A stretch of 64,000 nucleotides of DNA from an uncultured Alteromonadaceae bacterium (lineage in GTDB: Bacteria; Pseudomonadota; Gammaproteobacteria; Enterobacterales; Alteromonadaceae): NCBI GenBank assembly GCA_947494925.1, contig CANLWS010000002.1, positions 62,001-126,000 of the forward strand, read 5' to 3'. This document shows, one piece after another, positions 48,445 through 58,036 of the stretch; position 1 is the first letter of the stretch; each line of letters begins with the position of its first letter. Below the pieces are notes generated by a model. The model had not been told where the DNA came from and made no database searches. It was given only the letters and a program-made list of their open reading frames with translations. The translations under genes were made by a program, and so were the position numbers.

Positions 48445-48576
48445 TGAAACTACTTATGAAATAATTTGGCGCATGATTATACATAAGCAAAGGACCATTG
48501 GCCTATAGCATAATGAAATTATTCATTACAAATTGGTACCTTCCAATAAAATTAGGTCTTGTTCAGGGTAATTCTA

Positions 48577-50112
48577 TCAACCAAAGGTCAATCCTAAGGA
48601 AGCCAAGGCATCAGCCCTGTCCTTTATACGAACAGATTCACGTTCCACCAGATTAGCTTGCTTTAAATTATCCTGAGACGCGTCACTGATGTTGGCAATA
48701 TTGCTGCTTATCTCAGCTGAAACAGCGCTTTGTTCTTCGGATGCAGTTGATATCTGCGTTGCCAAGTCTGCAATTTCAGAAACCTGATCGTAAACATTAA
48801 ATACCAAGTTTTGTGTTTGTTCAGTCTCTGAAACACAGTTTTCAGCTGACTCTTTACCTTTTTCCATTGATTTTGACCAACTCAATAAGGTTGTTTGTAT
48901 TTCAGAAATCGAAGATTGAATTTGCTCTGTTGCGGCATGAGTGCGCGTTGACAGGGCTCTGACTTCATCCGCCACAACGGAAAATCCACGTCCTTGCTCC
49001 CCTGCTCTGGCAGCCTCAATCGCTGCGTTTAGCGCCAACAGGTTCGTCTGGTCAGCTATTCCTTGGATTTCCTGCATTACGTTATCAATTTTTTGTGCTT
49101 CTCCTGCTAGCTCCGTCGCAGTGCTCGCTGAACTCGCGACATCTGAAGCCAAAAGTGATACTTTTTCCATTGTTTCAGACATTGCTGCGGTAGCTGTTTT
49201 GCAGTCTTGATGGACAGATTCAACTTTTTTTGAAGTCTCTTGAGTATTCTGTGCAACTTCGTTAATTGTCGCAACCATTTGCTCCACTGCTGTTGATACC
49301 TGGTAAAGTTCATCTGCTTCTTTCTGAGCACCTGATTTAGCTTTGCCCGCAGCCACTTTAAGTTGGTCGACGCCTTGGAGCATTACCCTTGTGCTGTCCA
49401 CTATACGACCTAATACGGTTCTAATTTTTCCTTCGCTCATTTTACTTTTAAAATCAACGATACTCTGGGCTCCTTTTCCAGAATAAATGTATCTGGAAAC
49501 GCTGTCATACTCTCCCTGAATCTGCTCTAAAAACTGCCGCATATTGAGCAGATCGGACTTAAACACAATGTAGGGCAATACAATAATACCGAAGGCAAAC
49601 AGCGGATGAAGGAAGCTCATTCCAGCTAAAATTAGAGCAACAACAACGAAAATCAAATCTTTTAGCCAGCTTTTTTGCTCAAAAATAGAAGAAATGTTGC
49701 CGCCTGCGTTGAGTAGCGCATAGCAATCCTGCGCTTTTCTCTTGTGCTCCTTTGCCAAAACGCTGCGAACAGACTGATAACCCAATAATTTTCCATCTTC
49801 ATAAATAGGTGTTACAAATGCATCAACCCAATAGTAACGGCCATCTTTACATCTATTTTTTACCGCTCCCCGCCAGGGTTGATTAGATTTTAACTTCTGC
49901 CAAAGGTCAGCAAAAGCGGCTTTAGGCATTGAAGGATGGCGCACAAGATTATGATTCTTGCCGATAATCTCTTCTTGTGTATAGCCTGCAACCCGACAGA
50001 AAGCTGCATTTGCATAAGTTACAACGCCTCTCAAATCTGTCGCTGAGACTAGTTCCTCATGAGTCTCAAAGTTTACTTCTTCATCAACCAGAACTTGATT
50101 ACGTCTCGACAT
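48577..50112 (-). CDS. PAS-domain methyl-accepting chemotaxis protein (Aer-like)
   Basis: 511-residue chemoreceptor. A PAS domain (about residues 18-115: [20 protein letters not shown]) is followed by a short hydrophobic segment (about 147-182, two helices) and the cytoplasmic signalling domain with the hairpin tip [20 protein letters not shown] (about 353-372) and [16 protein letters not shown]. There is no large periplasmic ligand domain, the layout of Aer, so it probably senses redox or energy state through a PAS cofactor. The strong AAGGAG ribosome-binding site fixes the ATG. An 18-base inverted repeat lies about 60-80 bases upstream. Confidence 0.94.
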   Translation of the reverse strand: MSRRNQVLVDEEVNFETHEELVSATDLRGVVTYANAAFCRVAGYTQEEIIGKNHNLVRHPSMPKAAFADLWQKLKSNQPWRGAVKNRCKDGRYYWVDAFVTPIYEDGKLLGYQSVRSVLAKEHKRKAQDCYALLNAGGNISSIFEQKSWLKDLIFVVVALILAGMSFLHPLFAFGIIVLPYIVFKSDLLNMRQFLEQIQGEYDSVSRYIYSGKGAQSIVDFKSKMSEGKIRTVLGRIVDSTRVMLQGVDQLKVAAGKAKSGAQKEADELYQVSTAVEQMVATINEVAQNTQETSKKVESVHQDCKTATAAMSETMEKVSLLASDVASSASTATELAGEAQKIDNVMQEIQGIADQTNLLALNAAIEAARAGEQGRGFSVVADEVRALSTRTHAATEQIQSSISEIQTTLLSWSKSMEKGKESAENCVSETEQTQNLVFNVYDQVSEIADLATQISTASEEQSAVSAEISSNIANISDASQDNLKQANLVERESVRIKDRADALASLGLTFG

Positions 50113-50172
50113 AATATCTCCTTATTCCGTTATAAGACCAATAGCAGGCACCGAACAACTGGATACAATTAC

Positions 50173-50190
50173 ATTAGACAAAAGTCTAAT
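50173..50190. repeat. ATTAGAC inverted repeat upstream of the chemoreceptor
   Basis: ATTAGAC-AAAA-GTCTAAT, a perfect 7-bp inverted repeat, about 60 bases from the chemoreceptor start and within its likely promoter region. It could be an operator; no T tract follows. Confidence 0.5.
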
Positions 50191-50405
50191 ACAACAACGG
50201 AGAAATGGGTATTATTTTTCTCACCAACAATGTAAAAAATTCCGCATATACAATGCTTTTATCACCAGATAAACGCCATTCGAAAGAACGTATGGTGAAT
50301 CCGAGCAACTAACCTTTATATCCTGAATAATTTGTAACACTTGCTCATTTCTATTCGTCAGAATATGGATCATAATGTTGATACAAAATGAGAGAGGAGA
50401 TGAAA

Positions 50406-50624
50406 ATGGGTAAGACAATCAGGATAGGACTTGGCTCTTTGATGGTTGCTGCCGGCGTCATTTTTTTCATACTGCCAGGCTCAATTCTTTTTCTTCTGGG
50501 TGGACTGCTAATGTTGAGCTATGACGTGCCACGAGCAAGAAATTGGCTTAAGGTTTGCCAGAATAATATGGCGACAGGTGCGCGAAAATTGGATCGCTAC
50601 ATACTAAATCGCAAGCTTCGTTAA
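50406..50624 (+). CDS. PGPGW-type small transmembrane protein
   Basis: About 72-residue membrane protein: two hydrophobic helices (IGLGSLMVAAGVIFFILPG and ILFLLGGLLMLSY) with a Pro-Gly turn between, then a basic C-terminal helix (ARNWLKVCQNNMATGARK). This resembles the PGPGW/DUF-type small membrane family. Start: GAGGAG (50394-50399) is 6 bases from the ATG at 50406; the ATGs at 50388 and 50400 are too far upstream of it. A bidirectional terminator follows. Function unknown. Confidence 0.75.
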   Translation: MGKTIRIGLGSLMVAAGVIFFILPGSILFLLGGLLMLSYDVPRARNWLKVCQNNMATGARKLDRYILNRKLR

Positions 50625-50636
50625 TTAACATGAATA

Positions 50637-50668
50637 CAAAAAAGGCTGTCATTGAGACAGCCTTTTTT
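50637..50668. terminator. Bidirectional rho-independent terminator
   Basis: AAAAAAGGCTGTC-ATTGA-GACAGCCTTTTTT: GC-rich stem with A and T tracts on either side, between the small membrane protein (+) and ppsA (-). Confidence 0.93.
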
Positions 50669-50685
50669 ATGGTGCCAATTCTTAT

Positions 50686-53058
50686 CTAGCCGTGGTTTTC
50701 CCCCAAATACAACCAGGTTTCAACAACGGTATCCGGGTTCAGGGAAACACTATCAATCCCCTGTTCCACTAACCAGGCAGCTAAATCTTCATGGTCCGAC
50801 GGACCTTGACCACAAATACCGACATACTTCCCACGTTTTTTGGCAGTTTGTATGGCCATAGACAATAAGGCTTTAACCGCAGGGTCTCGCTCATCAAACA
50901 AGTTGGCAATCAGGCCAGAATCTCGATCCAGACCCAGAGTTAACTGAGTTAAATCGTTCGACCCAATTGAGAATCCATCGAAAATATCCAGGAATTCATC
51001 AGCCAAAAGTGCATTCGAAGGCAATTCGCACATCATGATCACTTTCAGGCCGTTTTCACCTTTCTTCAGTCCCTGCTCTTCCAATAGCTCGATGACCTTG
51101 CGCCCTTCTTCAAGCGTTCTGACGAATGGGATCATAATCTCGACATTGGTTAAGCCCATCTTATTTCTGACTCGCTTGATCGCTTCGCATTCCAATGCAA
51201 AACATTCTCTGAAGTCTTCTGAAATATAACGGCTTGCTCCACGGAATCCGAGCATAGGATTTTCTTCATCAGGTTCGTATTGGTACCCGCCAACCAAATT
51301 GAAGTATTCATTTGATTTGAAATCAGACATACGCACAATCACCCGTTCAGGTGAGAACGCTGCACCGATAGTCGAAATACCTTCTACTAATTTTTCGATG
51401 TAAAACTCAACCGGAGACGCATAGCCCGCCATCATTTCAGAAATTTCTTCTTTCAATTCATCAGGCTGATTATCAAAATCCAACAAGGCTTTCGGGTGCA
51501 CACCAATCATACGATTGATGATAAATTCAAGCCTTGCAAGACCAACACCGGAATGGGGCAAACGAGCGAAATCAAATGCTCTGTCAGGGTTACCCACATT
51601 CATCATGACTTTTATTGGAATGTCAGGCATTGAGTCAATCCGCGACGTGACAACGTCGAAATCCAGATTGTCGCCGTAGATATAACCCGTATCACCTTCT
51701 GCGCAGGAAACAGTGATCATGTCACCATTTTCAATTGAGTGCGTCGCATCACCACAACCTACAACAGCTGGGATTCCCAGCTCGCGGGCAATAATCGCGG
51801 CATGACAAGTACGGCCTCCACGGTTTGTTACTATGGCCGATGCCTTTTTCATGATGGGTTCCCAATCGGGATCCGTCATGTCAGTTACCAGTACGTCACC
51901 AGGCTGGATTTTCCCCATCTCATCAATCGACGCGAGCACTTTTGCTTCACCGGCACCAATCTTATGACCGATTGCACGTCCTTCACTGACTATTTTGGCT
52001 TTACCCTTGAGTTGGTAACTTTCTATCACCTGCGCGTCTTCACGACTACGCACAGTCTCCGGACGAGCCTGAACAATGTATAACTTGCCATCTAGTCCAT
52101 CTTTGGCCCATTCGATGTCCATCGCACGGCCATAATGTTCACCGATAATTTGTGCCTGTTTAGCAAGCTCCATCACTTCATCATCAGACAAAGAAAACTT
52201 AAGGCTTTCGGATTTATCTACATCGATAATATCCACTTGTTTGCCGTGCGCCATGTCTTCGGAGTAAATCATTTTAATCAATTTACTGCCCAGATTACGT
52301 CTGACAATAGCTGGATTGCCCGCGTTTAGTGTTGGTTTATGAACATAGAACTCGTCTGGATTAACTGCGCCTTGCACAACCATTTCACCTAAGCCATACG
52401 AAGAGGTAATGAATACAACGTCTTCAAAACCTGACTCTGTGTCAATGGTAAACATGACGCCGGAGGAAGCACAGTCACTGCGCACCATGCGCTGAATACC
52501 CGCAGAAAGCGCCACGCCTTTATGATCATATCCCTGGTGAACACGATAGGAAATCGCACGATCGTTAAACAAGGATGCAAATACATGTTTGGTTGCCACC
52601 AGAACAGCTTCATAACCTTTAACGTTTAAAAAGGTTTCTTGTTGGCCTGCAAAAGAAGCGTCAGGCATGTCTTCCGCTGTAGCAGAAGAACGTACAGCAA
52701 ATGAAGCGTTTTCACCTGCATCACCCTGAAGTGCCTCGAAGGATTCTTTCATCGCAACTTCAAATGCAGGTTGGAACGGGGTTTCTATTATCCAGTTACG
52801 GATCTTTTCACCAGCTTCCGTTAACGCTTTTATGTCGTCAACATCCAGTGCATCAAGCACATTATGAATTCTGTCTTCCAGACCGCTTTGTTCCAGAAAA
52901 TCCACAAAGGCTTGCGACGTTGTGGCAAATCCTCCAGGAACCTGCACACCGGCATTTGATAAATTCGATATCATTTCGCCCAAAGAGGCATTTTTCCCAC
53001 CGACTTTTGCAACATCGTCCATGCCCAAATCTTGGTACCAAACTACATATTCTTGCAC
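50686..53058 (-). CDS. ppsA: Phosphoenolpyruvate synthase PpsA
   Basis: About 790-residue gluconeogenic enzyme converting pyruvate and ATP to PEP. N-terminal ATP-grasp ([32 protein letters not shown]), phospho-histidine domain with the catalytic His in [17 protein letters not shown], and a C-terminal PEP-binding TIM barrel ([24 protein letters not shown]). Start: a GTG at 53058 has GGGAG 9 bases upstream and gives 790 residues, close to E. coli PpsA (792); the GTG at 53088 would add ten unconserved residues and has no good site. Activity is probably switched by the divergently encoded PpsR. Confidence 0.97.
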   Translation of the reverse strand: MQEYVVWYQDLGMDDVAKVGGKNASLGEMISNLSNAGVQVPGGFATTSQAFVDFLEQSGLEDRIHNVLDALDVDDIKALTEAGEKIRNWIIETPFQPAFEVAMKESFEALQGDAGENASFAVRSSATAEDMPDASFAGQQETFLNVKGYEAVLVATKHVFASLFNDRAISYRVHQGYDHKGVALSAGIQRMVRSDCASSGVMFTIDTESGFEDVVFITSSYGLGEMVVQGAVNPDEFYVHKPTLNAGNPAIVRRNLGSKLIKMIYSEDMAHGKQVDIIDVDKSESLKFSLSDDEVMELAKQAQIIGEHYGRAMDIEWAKDGLDGKLYIVQARPETVRSREDAQVIESYQLKGKAKIVSEGRAIGHKIGAGEAKVLASIDEMGKIQPGDVLVTDMTDPDWEPIMKKASAIVTNRGGRTCHAAIIARELGIPAVVGCGDATHSIENGDMITVSCAEGDTGYIYGDNLDFDVVTSRIDSMPDIPIKVMMNVGNPDRAFDFARLPHSGVGLARLEFIINRMIGVHPKALLDFDNQPDELKEEISEMMAGYASPVEFYIEKLVEGISTIGAAFSPERVIVRMSDFKSNEYFNLVGGYQYEPDEENPMLGFRGASRYISEDFRECFALECEAIKRVRNKMGLTNVEIMIPFVRTLEEGRKVIELLEEQGLKKGENGLKVIMMCELPSNALLADEFLDIFDGFSIGSNDLTQLTLGLDRDSGLIANLFDERDPAVKALLSMAIQTAKKRGKYVGICGQGPSDHEDLAAWLVEQGIDSVSLNPDTVVETWLYLGENHG

Positions 53059-53262
53059 AACCCCAGTCTCCCAAAAGAATTTAGTCACGTGTTTTGCCTT
53101 TTCAGCGGAAACACAAAGTGTACTTTTTTGATACGCTGCCAGATGTAAATAAAAATACTTTGACCTGCATCTAGCTTTTTGCGTGGGGGATTTTAGAATG
53201 CTGGTAATAAGAAAGTAAAATTTAATTTATTTCTGTAATAAATTTACAACAATGTTAAGGAA
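53059..53262. promoter_or_regulatory. Divergent ppsA/ppsR promoter region
   Basis: About 204 A/T-rich bases with both promoters. AAGGAA precedes the ppsR start. No operator (such as a Cra site) can be fixed by eye. Confidence 0.4.
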
Positions 53263-54084
53263 ATGTTTGTGCGCTCAGCTTTTTATATTTCAGACGGAAC
53301 GGCCATAACTGCCGAGGTCTTCGGCCATGCACTGCTCTCTTTATTTACGGTTGAGTTCAAACACATCACCGTACCTTTTGTGGAAACTGAAGAACATGCA
53401 AACGAAGTGCTACAAAAAATATCTGAAAGTTTTCAAGATAGTGGTCAGCGCCCTTTAGTGTTTTACACCATAGTTAACACCGAAGTTCGCAGAATCATCT
53501 CTAAATCTATCGGAATTAATTATAATTTCCTCGATCAGTTTGTTGCACCAGTGGAAAAAGCCCTGGGTGTTCCTTCAAAACCTGAAAAGCATCGAACTCA
53601 CAGTATTCATGAAAAAACTTATGACATCAGGATCGATGCCGTGAACTATGCACTGGCTAACGACGATGGTTCTAATCTGAAGGATTATCATGAAGCAGAC
53701 TTAATACTAGTGGGCGTATCCCGTTCAGGGAAAACACCCACCAGTCTGTTTTTAGCGCTGCAATACGGAATCAAAGCGGCGAATTATCCATTTACAGAAG
53801 AGGACATGGGGGATGTACTTAAACTGCCCCCCGCCCTAAAACGTTTTAAAAATAAGCTTTTTGGCCTGACAATTAATGCCGAAAGATTGCACCAGATACG
53901 CTCTGAACGCCGTGCAAATAGTCGTTATGCTTCCATGCAGCAATGTAGGATGGAATTACGGGAGGTGGAAAACCTGTATCGCAAAGAAAAAATCCCGTTT
54001 CTAAATAGTACGGTATTTTCGATTGAAGAAATGTCGGCAAAAATTCTCGCTCAAACTGGTCTGCAACGGAGAAAATATGGCTAA
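53263..54084 (+). CDS. ppsR: PEP synthase regulatory kinase/pyrophosphorylase PpsR
   Basis: 273-residue bifunctional regulator (DUF299) that inactivates PpsA by ADP-dependent phosphorylation of a threonine and reactivates it by phosphorolysis. Begins RSAFYISDGTAITAEVFGHA, as in the family; the P-loop VGVSRSGKTPTSLFLAL (about residues 151-167) is clear. The divergent arrangement with ppsA is widely conserved. AAGGAA ribosome-binding site. Confidence 0.96.
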   Translation: MFVRSAFYISDGTAITAEVFGHALLSLFTVEFKHITVPFVETEEHANEVLQKISESFQDSGQRPLVFYTIVNTEVRRIISKSIGINYNFLDQFVAPVEKALGVPSKPEKHRTHSIHEKTYDIRIDAVNYALANDDGSNLKDYHEADLILVGVSRSGKTPTSLFLALQYGIKAANYPFTEEDMGDVLKLPPALKRFKNKLFGLTINAERLHQIRSERRANSRYASMQQCRMELREVENLYRKEKIPFLNSTVFSIEEMSAKILAQTGLQRRKYG

Positions 54085-54129
54085 TCGCACCAAGTGTGTT
54101 TCACAACGACCTTGAAGTCTCTTCAGTAA

Positions 54130-54154
54130 GTGGGACAGTTCGTTACTGTTCCAC
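54130..54154 (+). terminator. Possible terminator after ppsR
   Basis: GTGGGACAG-TTCGTTA-CTGTTCCAC, a 9-bp stem with one G-U pair, followed after eight bases by a T run (AGTTTTTGTATT). The delay before the T run makes it a weak candidate. It is in the 175-base gap between ppsR and the DUF2461 gene. Confidence 0.5.
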
Positions 54155-54259
54155 CCTTGTAGTTTTTGTATTTCCGTATCAATTGCCTCAACCACTTGAA
54201 GTTAAAATAAAATTCATCCATTCTTATTTTCCACTGCTCAAACAGACGATGGAACGAAT

Positions 54260-54943
54260 ATGTTCAGCCACTTTGACCCTTCGATGATGGAATTCCTGCG
54301 CGCACTGAAAGCCAACAACAATAAAGAATGGTTTAACGACCACAAGCAACAATATGAAGATCAGGTACGTGGTCCTGCATTGGCGTTTATCGAACAGATG
54401 GACCATTGGATTAAATTGATTTCACCTCACTATGAAGCGATCCCTAAAAAGGTGGGAGGATCGTTAATGCGCGTTTATCGCGACGTTCGTTTTTCCAAGG
54501 ATAAATCCCCCTACAAAACCAATTTGGGTATTCAGTTCCGACATGAAATTGGAAAAGACGTGCACGCACCGGGTTTTTACCTTCATATAGAACCTGATGA
54601 GGTGTTCCTTGGTGTAGGCACTTGGCACCCGCATCCTGACGCGCTGAAAGCGATTCGAGAGCACATCGCCAATAAACCAGGTCCTTACCAGGATGCCATC
54701 GAACATCAACCGTTCAAAGATATCTATGAATTGGCGGGTGACAGATTGACACGGCCTCCAAAGGGTTATGATAAAGAGCATGAATTGATTGAAGAGATCA
54801 AACGAAAGGACTTTATTGGCGTCTGTCAGCTCGATGAGAAGCTACTTTATGAAAATGACTTGTGTGAAGCAATTGCCACCCGGTTTGGACGGGCACAACC
54901 TTTGCAAAAGTTTTTATGTGAAGCGCTTGGCCTGCGTTTTTAA
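54260..54943 (+). CDS. DUF2461 (TIGR02453 family) protein
   Basis: 227-residue soluble protein. The core ALKANNNKEWFNDHKQQYED (about residues 10-29) and the following LMRVYRDVRFSKDKSPYKTN, GFYLHIEPDEVFLGVGTWHP and RLTRPPKGYDKEHELIEEIK are the conserved blocks of TIGR02453/DUF2461. The family has no proven function. Convergent with the lipoprotein gene downstream; only 3 bases separate the stops. Confidence 0.93.
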   Translation: MFSHFDPSMMEFLRALKANNNKEWFNDHKQQYEDQVRGPALAFIEQMDHWIKLISPHYEAIPKKVGGSLMRVYRDVRFSKDKSPYKTNLGIQFRHEIGKDVHAPGFYLHIEPDEVFLGVGTWHPHPDALKAIREHIANKPGPYQDAIEHQPFKDIYELAGDRLTRPPKGYDKEHELIEEIKRKDFIGVCQLDEKLLYENDLCEAIATRFGRAQPLQKFLCEALGLRF

Positions 54944-54946
54944 GCG

Positions 54947-55447
54947 CTAGTCTGGTTGCATCTTAAGTATTAAATTATTCAGGTTTTGCCCCCATGAGAA
55001 TGATTCTTTAGGGGTGTAATTAATCCAGTCTTCCTGGCGAATTATTTTTCCGCGCTCGTTAAACTCCTGCCAGATAACAAATCGCCAGGGTCCCATTTTC
55101 TGTTGCAGATAATCAAATTCCACAAAATGCCCTCGGGTCACCACGTGATTACCTTGAATAACCTGCTCAGATATTACGAGTGAGCTGGAACCTTCAAACC
55201 GAATAGGATCGGCGTCCCAGCGGAAGAATTCCCTTAGTGCTTCTTTACCACGGATATGATTGCCGTAGACTAGATCCTGCAGCTGTGCATCCTCGGCATA
55301 AAAAGACATGAATGCGTCAAAATCAGTTCGATTGCTGTAGATATCAAAGTATTGACTAACATTATGCTGAATGGTGGAAGTAGAACTCGTTGACTGACAA
55401 GCGGCCAAGCAGAATACTAAGAATAGTAAAGAAACAGAACGGCGCAT
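54947..55447 (-). CDS. NTF2/SnoaL-like lipoprotein
   Basis: About 166-residue lipoprotein. Signal MRRSVSLLFLVFCLAACQSTS with a lipobox LAAC at about residue 17, then an NTF2-like domain (about 30-160) with FDIYSNRTDFDAFMSFYAED and GKEALREFFRWDADP. Start: AAGGGAGAG lies just before the ATG at 55447; a longer frame (to 55528) overlaps rnfH and lacks the signal at its N-terminus. In enterics bamE follows rnfH; here this lipoprotein occupies that place. Function unknown. Confidence 0.82.
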   Translation of the reverse strand: MRRSVSLLFLVFCLAACQSTSSTSTIQHNVSQYFDIYSNRTDFDAFMSFYAEDAQLQDLVYGNHIRGKEALREFFRWDADPIRFEGSSSLVISEQVIQGNHVVTRGHFVEFDYLQQKMGPWRFVIWQEFNERGKIIRQEDWINYTPKESFSWGQNLNNLILKMQPD

Positions 55448-55469
55448 ACTCTCCCTTTTATTCAGAAAG

Positions 55470-55811
55470 CTAACTTGATTTTGATTTGACTCTGCCGCCT
55501 GTGACCTTGTCAGCCCTGCCCTCTTCAACGGCTTTTTCTGCCCGTCGTCGACGTACTTCTTTGGGATCAGCGATCAAAGGTCGGTAGATTTCTATACGAT
55601 CACCATCTCTTGGGTTGTCATTCAGCTTGCAGGTACGATTCCAGATCCCAACTTTATGTTTGGACAAATCGATTTCCGGAAACCGCTTAAGTATGCCGGA
55701 TTTCTGTATCGCTTGTTCAACACTCGTGCCCTCTTCAATCACAACCTCCAACAAAGACTGTTTGTCGGGTAAGGCAAAGACAACTTCGATAGAAAACTGT
55801 TTCTCGGTCAC
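55470..55811 (-). CDS. rnfH: RnfH-family protein
   Basis: 113-residue ubiquitin-like (beta-grasp) protein: SIEVVFALPDKQSLLEVVIE, then EQAIQKSGILKRFPEIDL and VGIWNRTCKLNDNPRDGDRI, typical RnfH. Its role is uncertain, linked by neighbourhood to electron transport and to the ratA toxin family. Start is GTG, overlapping the ratA stop by 4 bases (GTGA), with AAGG about 7 bases upstream. Conserved ratA-rnfH order. Confidence 0.94.
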   Translation of the reverse strand: MTEKQFSIEVVFALPDKQSLLEVVIEEGTSVEQAIQKSGILKRFPEIDLSKHKVGIWNRTCKLNDNPRDGDRIEIYRPLIADPKEVRRRRAEKAVEEGRADKVTGGRVKSKSS

Positions 55812-56239
55812 AAATATACCTTTTTCGCGCGTTCAGTAAACGCAGCCACCATATTGGTTGCAATGCTGCTGAATACTCTGCCAAATGCCATTTCCGCCAG
55901 CTTGCTGGAGAATTCGAAATCTAATGACAGTTCTATTTTACAGGCGTTATCAGCCAATGCAGTAAAGGACCACCCTCCCTGTAGATGGGTAAAGGGTCCT
56001 TCCACCAATTGCATTTTAATAAATTCACCTTTGCGCAAAACATTTTCTGTGGTGAACCATTGCCTGACACCTGCCTTGGAGATAAGCATGCTTGCTTTCA
56101 TATTTGTATCATTCTGAGTCAAAACCTTTGTTTCGGCACAACCGGGAATGAACTCGGGATAAGCGTTGACATCATTGACCAGATTAAACATGGACTCTGC
56201 ACTGAATGCGACTAATGCGTTACGACTGATGTGCGGCAT
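55808..56239 (-). CDS. ratA: RatA/Coq10-type START-like protein
   Basis: About 143-residue protein of the SRPBCC/polyketide-cyclase fold. Opens PHISRNALVAFSAESMFNLV and contains VNDVNAYPEFIPGCAETKVL, family hallmarks. E. coli RatA is described as a ribosome-association toxin; other relatives (Coq10) bind ubiquinone, and bacterial members are sometimes annotated so, so function should be held loosely. ATG at 56239 has AGAGAGA close upstream; a TTG at 56242 is less likely. Divergent from smpB. Confidence 0.9.
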   Translation of the reverse strand: MPHISRNALVAFSAESMFNLVNDVNAYPEFIPGCAETKVLTQNDTNMKASMLISKAGVRQWFTTENVLRKGEFIKMQLVEGPFTHLQGGWSFTALADNACKIELSLDFEFSSKLAEMAFGRVFSSIATNMVAAFTERAKKVYL

Positions 56240-56378
56240 CAATTCTCTCTGTATTATTAGTATTTACGAATTTAGCTGAGGGCGAAGTTTAGCATGAAAA
56301 CCCTGTCCTAATTCAATGGCATAGTTTTTTACAATGCAAGTACAGACAAACGAAAACAGATCGGTATAATTCGCCGCC

Positions 56379-56855
56379 ATGAGTAAAAAGAAATCAAAAC
56401 CCGGTAGTAATACCATCGCGCAAAACAAAAAAGCACGCTTTGAATTCCAGTTAATGGATAAATTTGAGGCAGGATTGGAGTTGCAAGGCTGGGAAGTTAA
56501 AAGTATTCGTGCCGGTAAAGTAAACCTTACTGACGCATATGTGGTCATCCATCAAGGGGAAGCCTTCCTCATGGGATGTCGTATCAGTCCACTGAATCAG
56601 GCGTCATCCCATGTTATCTGCGATCCTGAACGGAACCGAAAGCTTCTGTTGAACAAGCGTGAACTGGATAAATTGATTGGTGCCAGAGAACGCCAGGGTT
56701 ATTCGATTGTTGCAACCAATATGTACTGGAAGCATTGTTGGGTCAAAGTAGAAATCTTTCTGGGTAAAGGTAAGCAGGCTCACGACAAACGTGATGCGGT
56801 TAAAGATCGTGATTGGGCTCGTGACAAAGAACGTATGATGAAACATAGCGCTTAA
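56379..56855 (+). CDS. smpB: tmRNA-binding protein SmpB
   Basis: 158-residue partner of tmRNA in trans-translation, which rescues stalled ribosomes. Shows the conserved [40 protein letters not shown] and [21 protein letters not shown], and a Lys/Arg-rich C-terminal tail ([20 protein letters not shown]) that enters the mRNA channel. Length matches the family. The partner ssrA lies about 6.7 kb downstream rather than adjacent. Confidence 0.97.
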   Translation: MSKKKSKPGSNTIAQNKKARFEFQLMDKFEAGLELQGWEVKSIRAGKVNLTDAYVVIHQGEAFLMGCRISPLNQASSHVICDPERNRKLLLNKRELDKLIGARERQGYSIVATNMYWKHCWVKVEIFLGKGKQAHDKRDAVKDRDWARDKERMMKHSA

Positions 56856-56933
56856 TTTAGACTATTTTTGGACTATTCTCCGTTTATTTTAGTATACAAT
56901 CCAGCTGCCATATAAACGAAGAGGATATACTAA

Positions 56934-58034
56934 GTGCAAGCGAAGCATCACGTCGCCAGGCGGCTGTTTGTCGCCACGATCATGAGCCTATTGGTCTCAG
57001 GTTTCAGTGTCGCTCAGGTGGATGATAAGTCGCCGCTAAACATTAATGCAACCTATCCAGAGATGGTTTCACAAACCGCGTTGTTACCACTTTCAGGTTC
57101 AATTGAATCAGCCCAAACTTCATCACTATCTGCTCTGGAATCAGGCATGGTTTCCGAGTTACATGTGGAAATCGGTGATCATGTCAAGCGCGGCGATGCT
57201 CTGCTGACACTCGATAGCCAACTCGCAAGTTTACAATTAAATAGTGCCCAGGCTGAGCATAAATCGGCATTAGTCAATTTTGCTGAGGCAACAAGATTGC
57301 ATGAAGAAGTGATGGCACTATCACAAAGCCAGATAGTCGCTCAGACACTGATAGCTGAGCGTGCGGCGGCAGTGTCGAGTGCTAAGGCAGTCGTGGAAAG
57401 AACACTGGCGGAAGTCAGACTTCAACAGGAGATCGTTAATCGTCACCTGGTGATTGCGCCTTTTGACGGAGTTATCACAATGCGTAATGTTGATATTGGC
57501 GAATGGATAACACCGCAAAATTCAATCTTAGAGTTGGTGGATGACAACAAGTTGAGATTGAGGCTCGCGATACCACAAGAATACTATTCTAGCCTGAGTA
57601 CCGGCGCGGATGTCAGCAAGGTTGCGGTGCGTATTATTCCAGATTCAGGCGTATTGCCATTCACAGCAATGCTGACTCGCATCGTACCGAGTTCCAACAC
57701 CGTCAGCAGAGCCTTTACTGCGCTTATTGATATCCCCTCTCATAGCGGGCTGATTTCAGGCATGTCAGCGACAGGCGAGATTTCACTTAGCACTCAACAA
57801 ACCCACAAACACATATTACCGCGCAGTGCCCTGAAACGTCACCCTGACGGCGGCAGCAGTGTGTTTAGAGTAGAAAACAACAAAGCCGTTCGTGTGGTGA
57901 CAGAAGTAGACATTCTACCCGACAATAAAATAGCAATTAGCAGCAAAGTAACATCAGCACTATACGTTATTTCAGGTATCGAATTACTCACCGATGGTGT
58001 GCCGGTTAACGTGACTATTGTGGAATCGAACTAA
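56934..58034 (+). CDS. RND efflux periplasmic adaptor
   Basis: 366-residue membrane fusion protein. N-terminal signal (ARRLFVATIMSLLVSGFSVA), then lipoyl half GMVSELHVEIGDHVKRGDAL, a coiled hairpin (about residues 95-160, rich in Ala/Glu), second lipoyl half NRHLVIAPFDGVITMRNVDI and beta-barrel/membrane-proximal domains. Start is GTG with GAGGATA upstream; the 78-base gap after smpB has a weak TTGGAC...TATACA promoter-like pair with 19 bases between. Two bases separate it from the permease gene, making a clear adaptor-permease operon. No outer-membrane factor gene is present. Confidence 0.92.
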   Translation: MQAKHHVARRLFVATIMSLLVSGFSVAQVDDKSPLNINATYPEMVSQTALLPLSGSIESAQTSSLSALESGMVSELHVEIGDHVKRGDALLTLDSQLASLQLNSAQAEHKSALVNFAEATRLHEEVMALSQSQIVAQTLIAERAAAVSSAKAVVERTLAEVRLQQEIVNRHLVIAPFDGVITMRNVDIGEWITPQNSILELVDDNKLRLRLAIPQEYYSSLSTGADVSKVAVRIIPDSGVLPFTAMLTRIVPSSNTVSRAFTALIDIPSHSGLISGMSATGEISLSTQQTHKHILPRSALKRHPDGGSSVFRVENNKAVRVVTEVDILPDNKIAISSKVTSALYVISGIELLTDGVPVNVTIVESN

Positions 58035-58036
58035 TC

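Noticed and set aside
50221-50418. 65-residue minus-strand frame in the gap upstream of the small membrane protein
   Set aside because: No ribosome-binding site, no recognisable pattern, and it overlaps the promoter and start of the plus-strand gene; likely chance.
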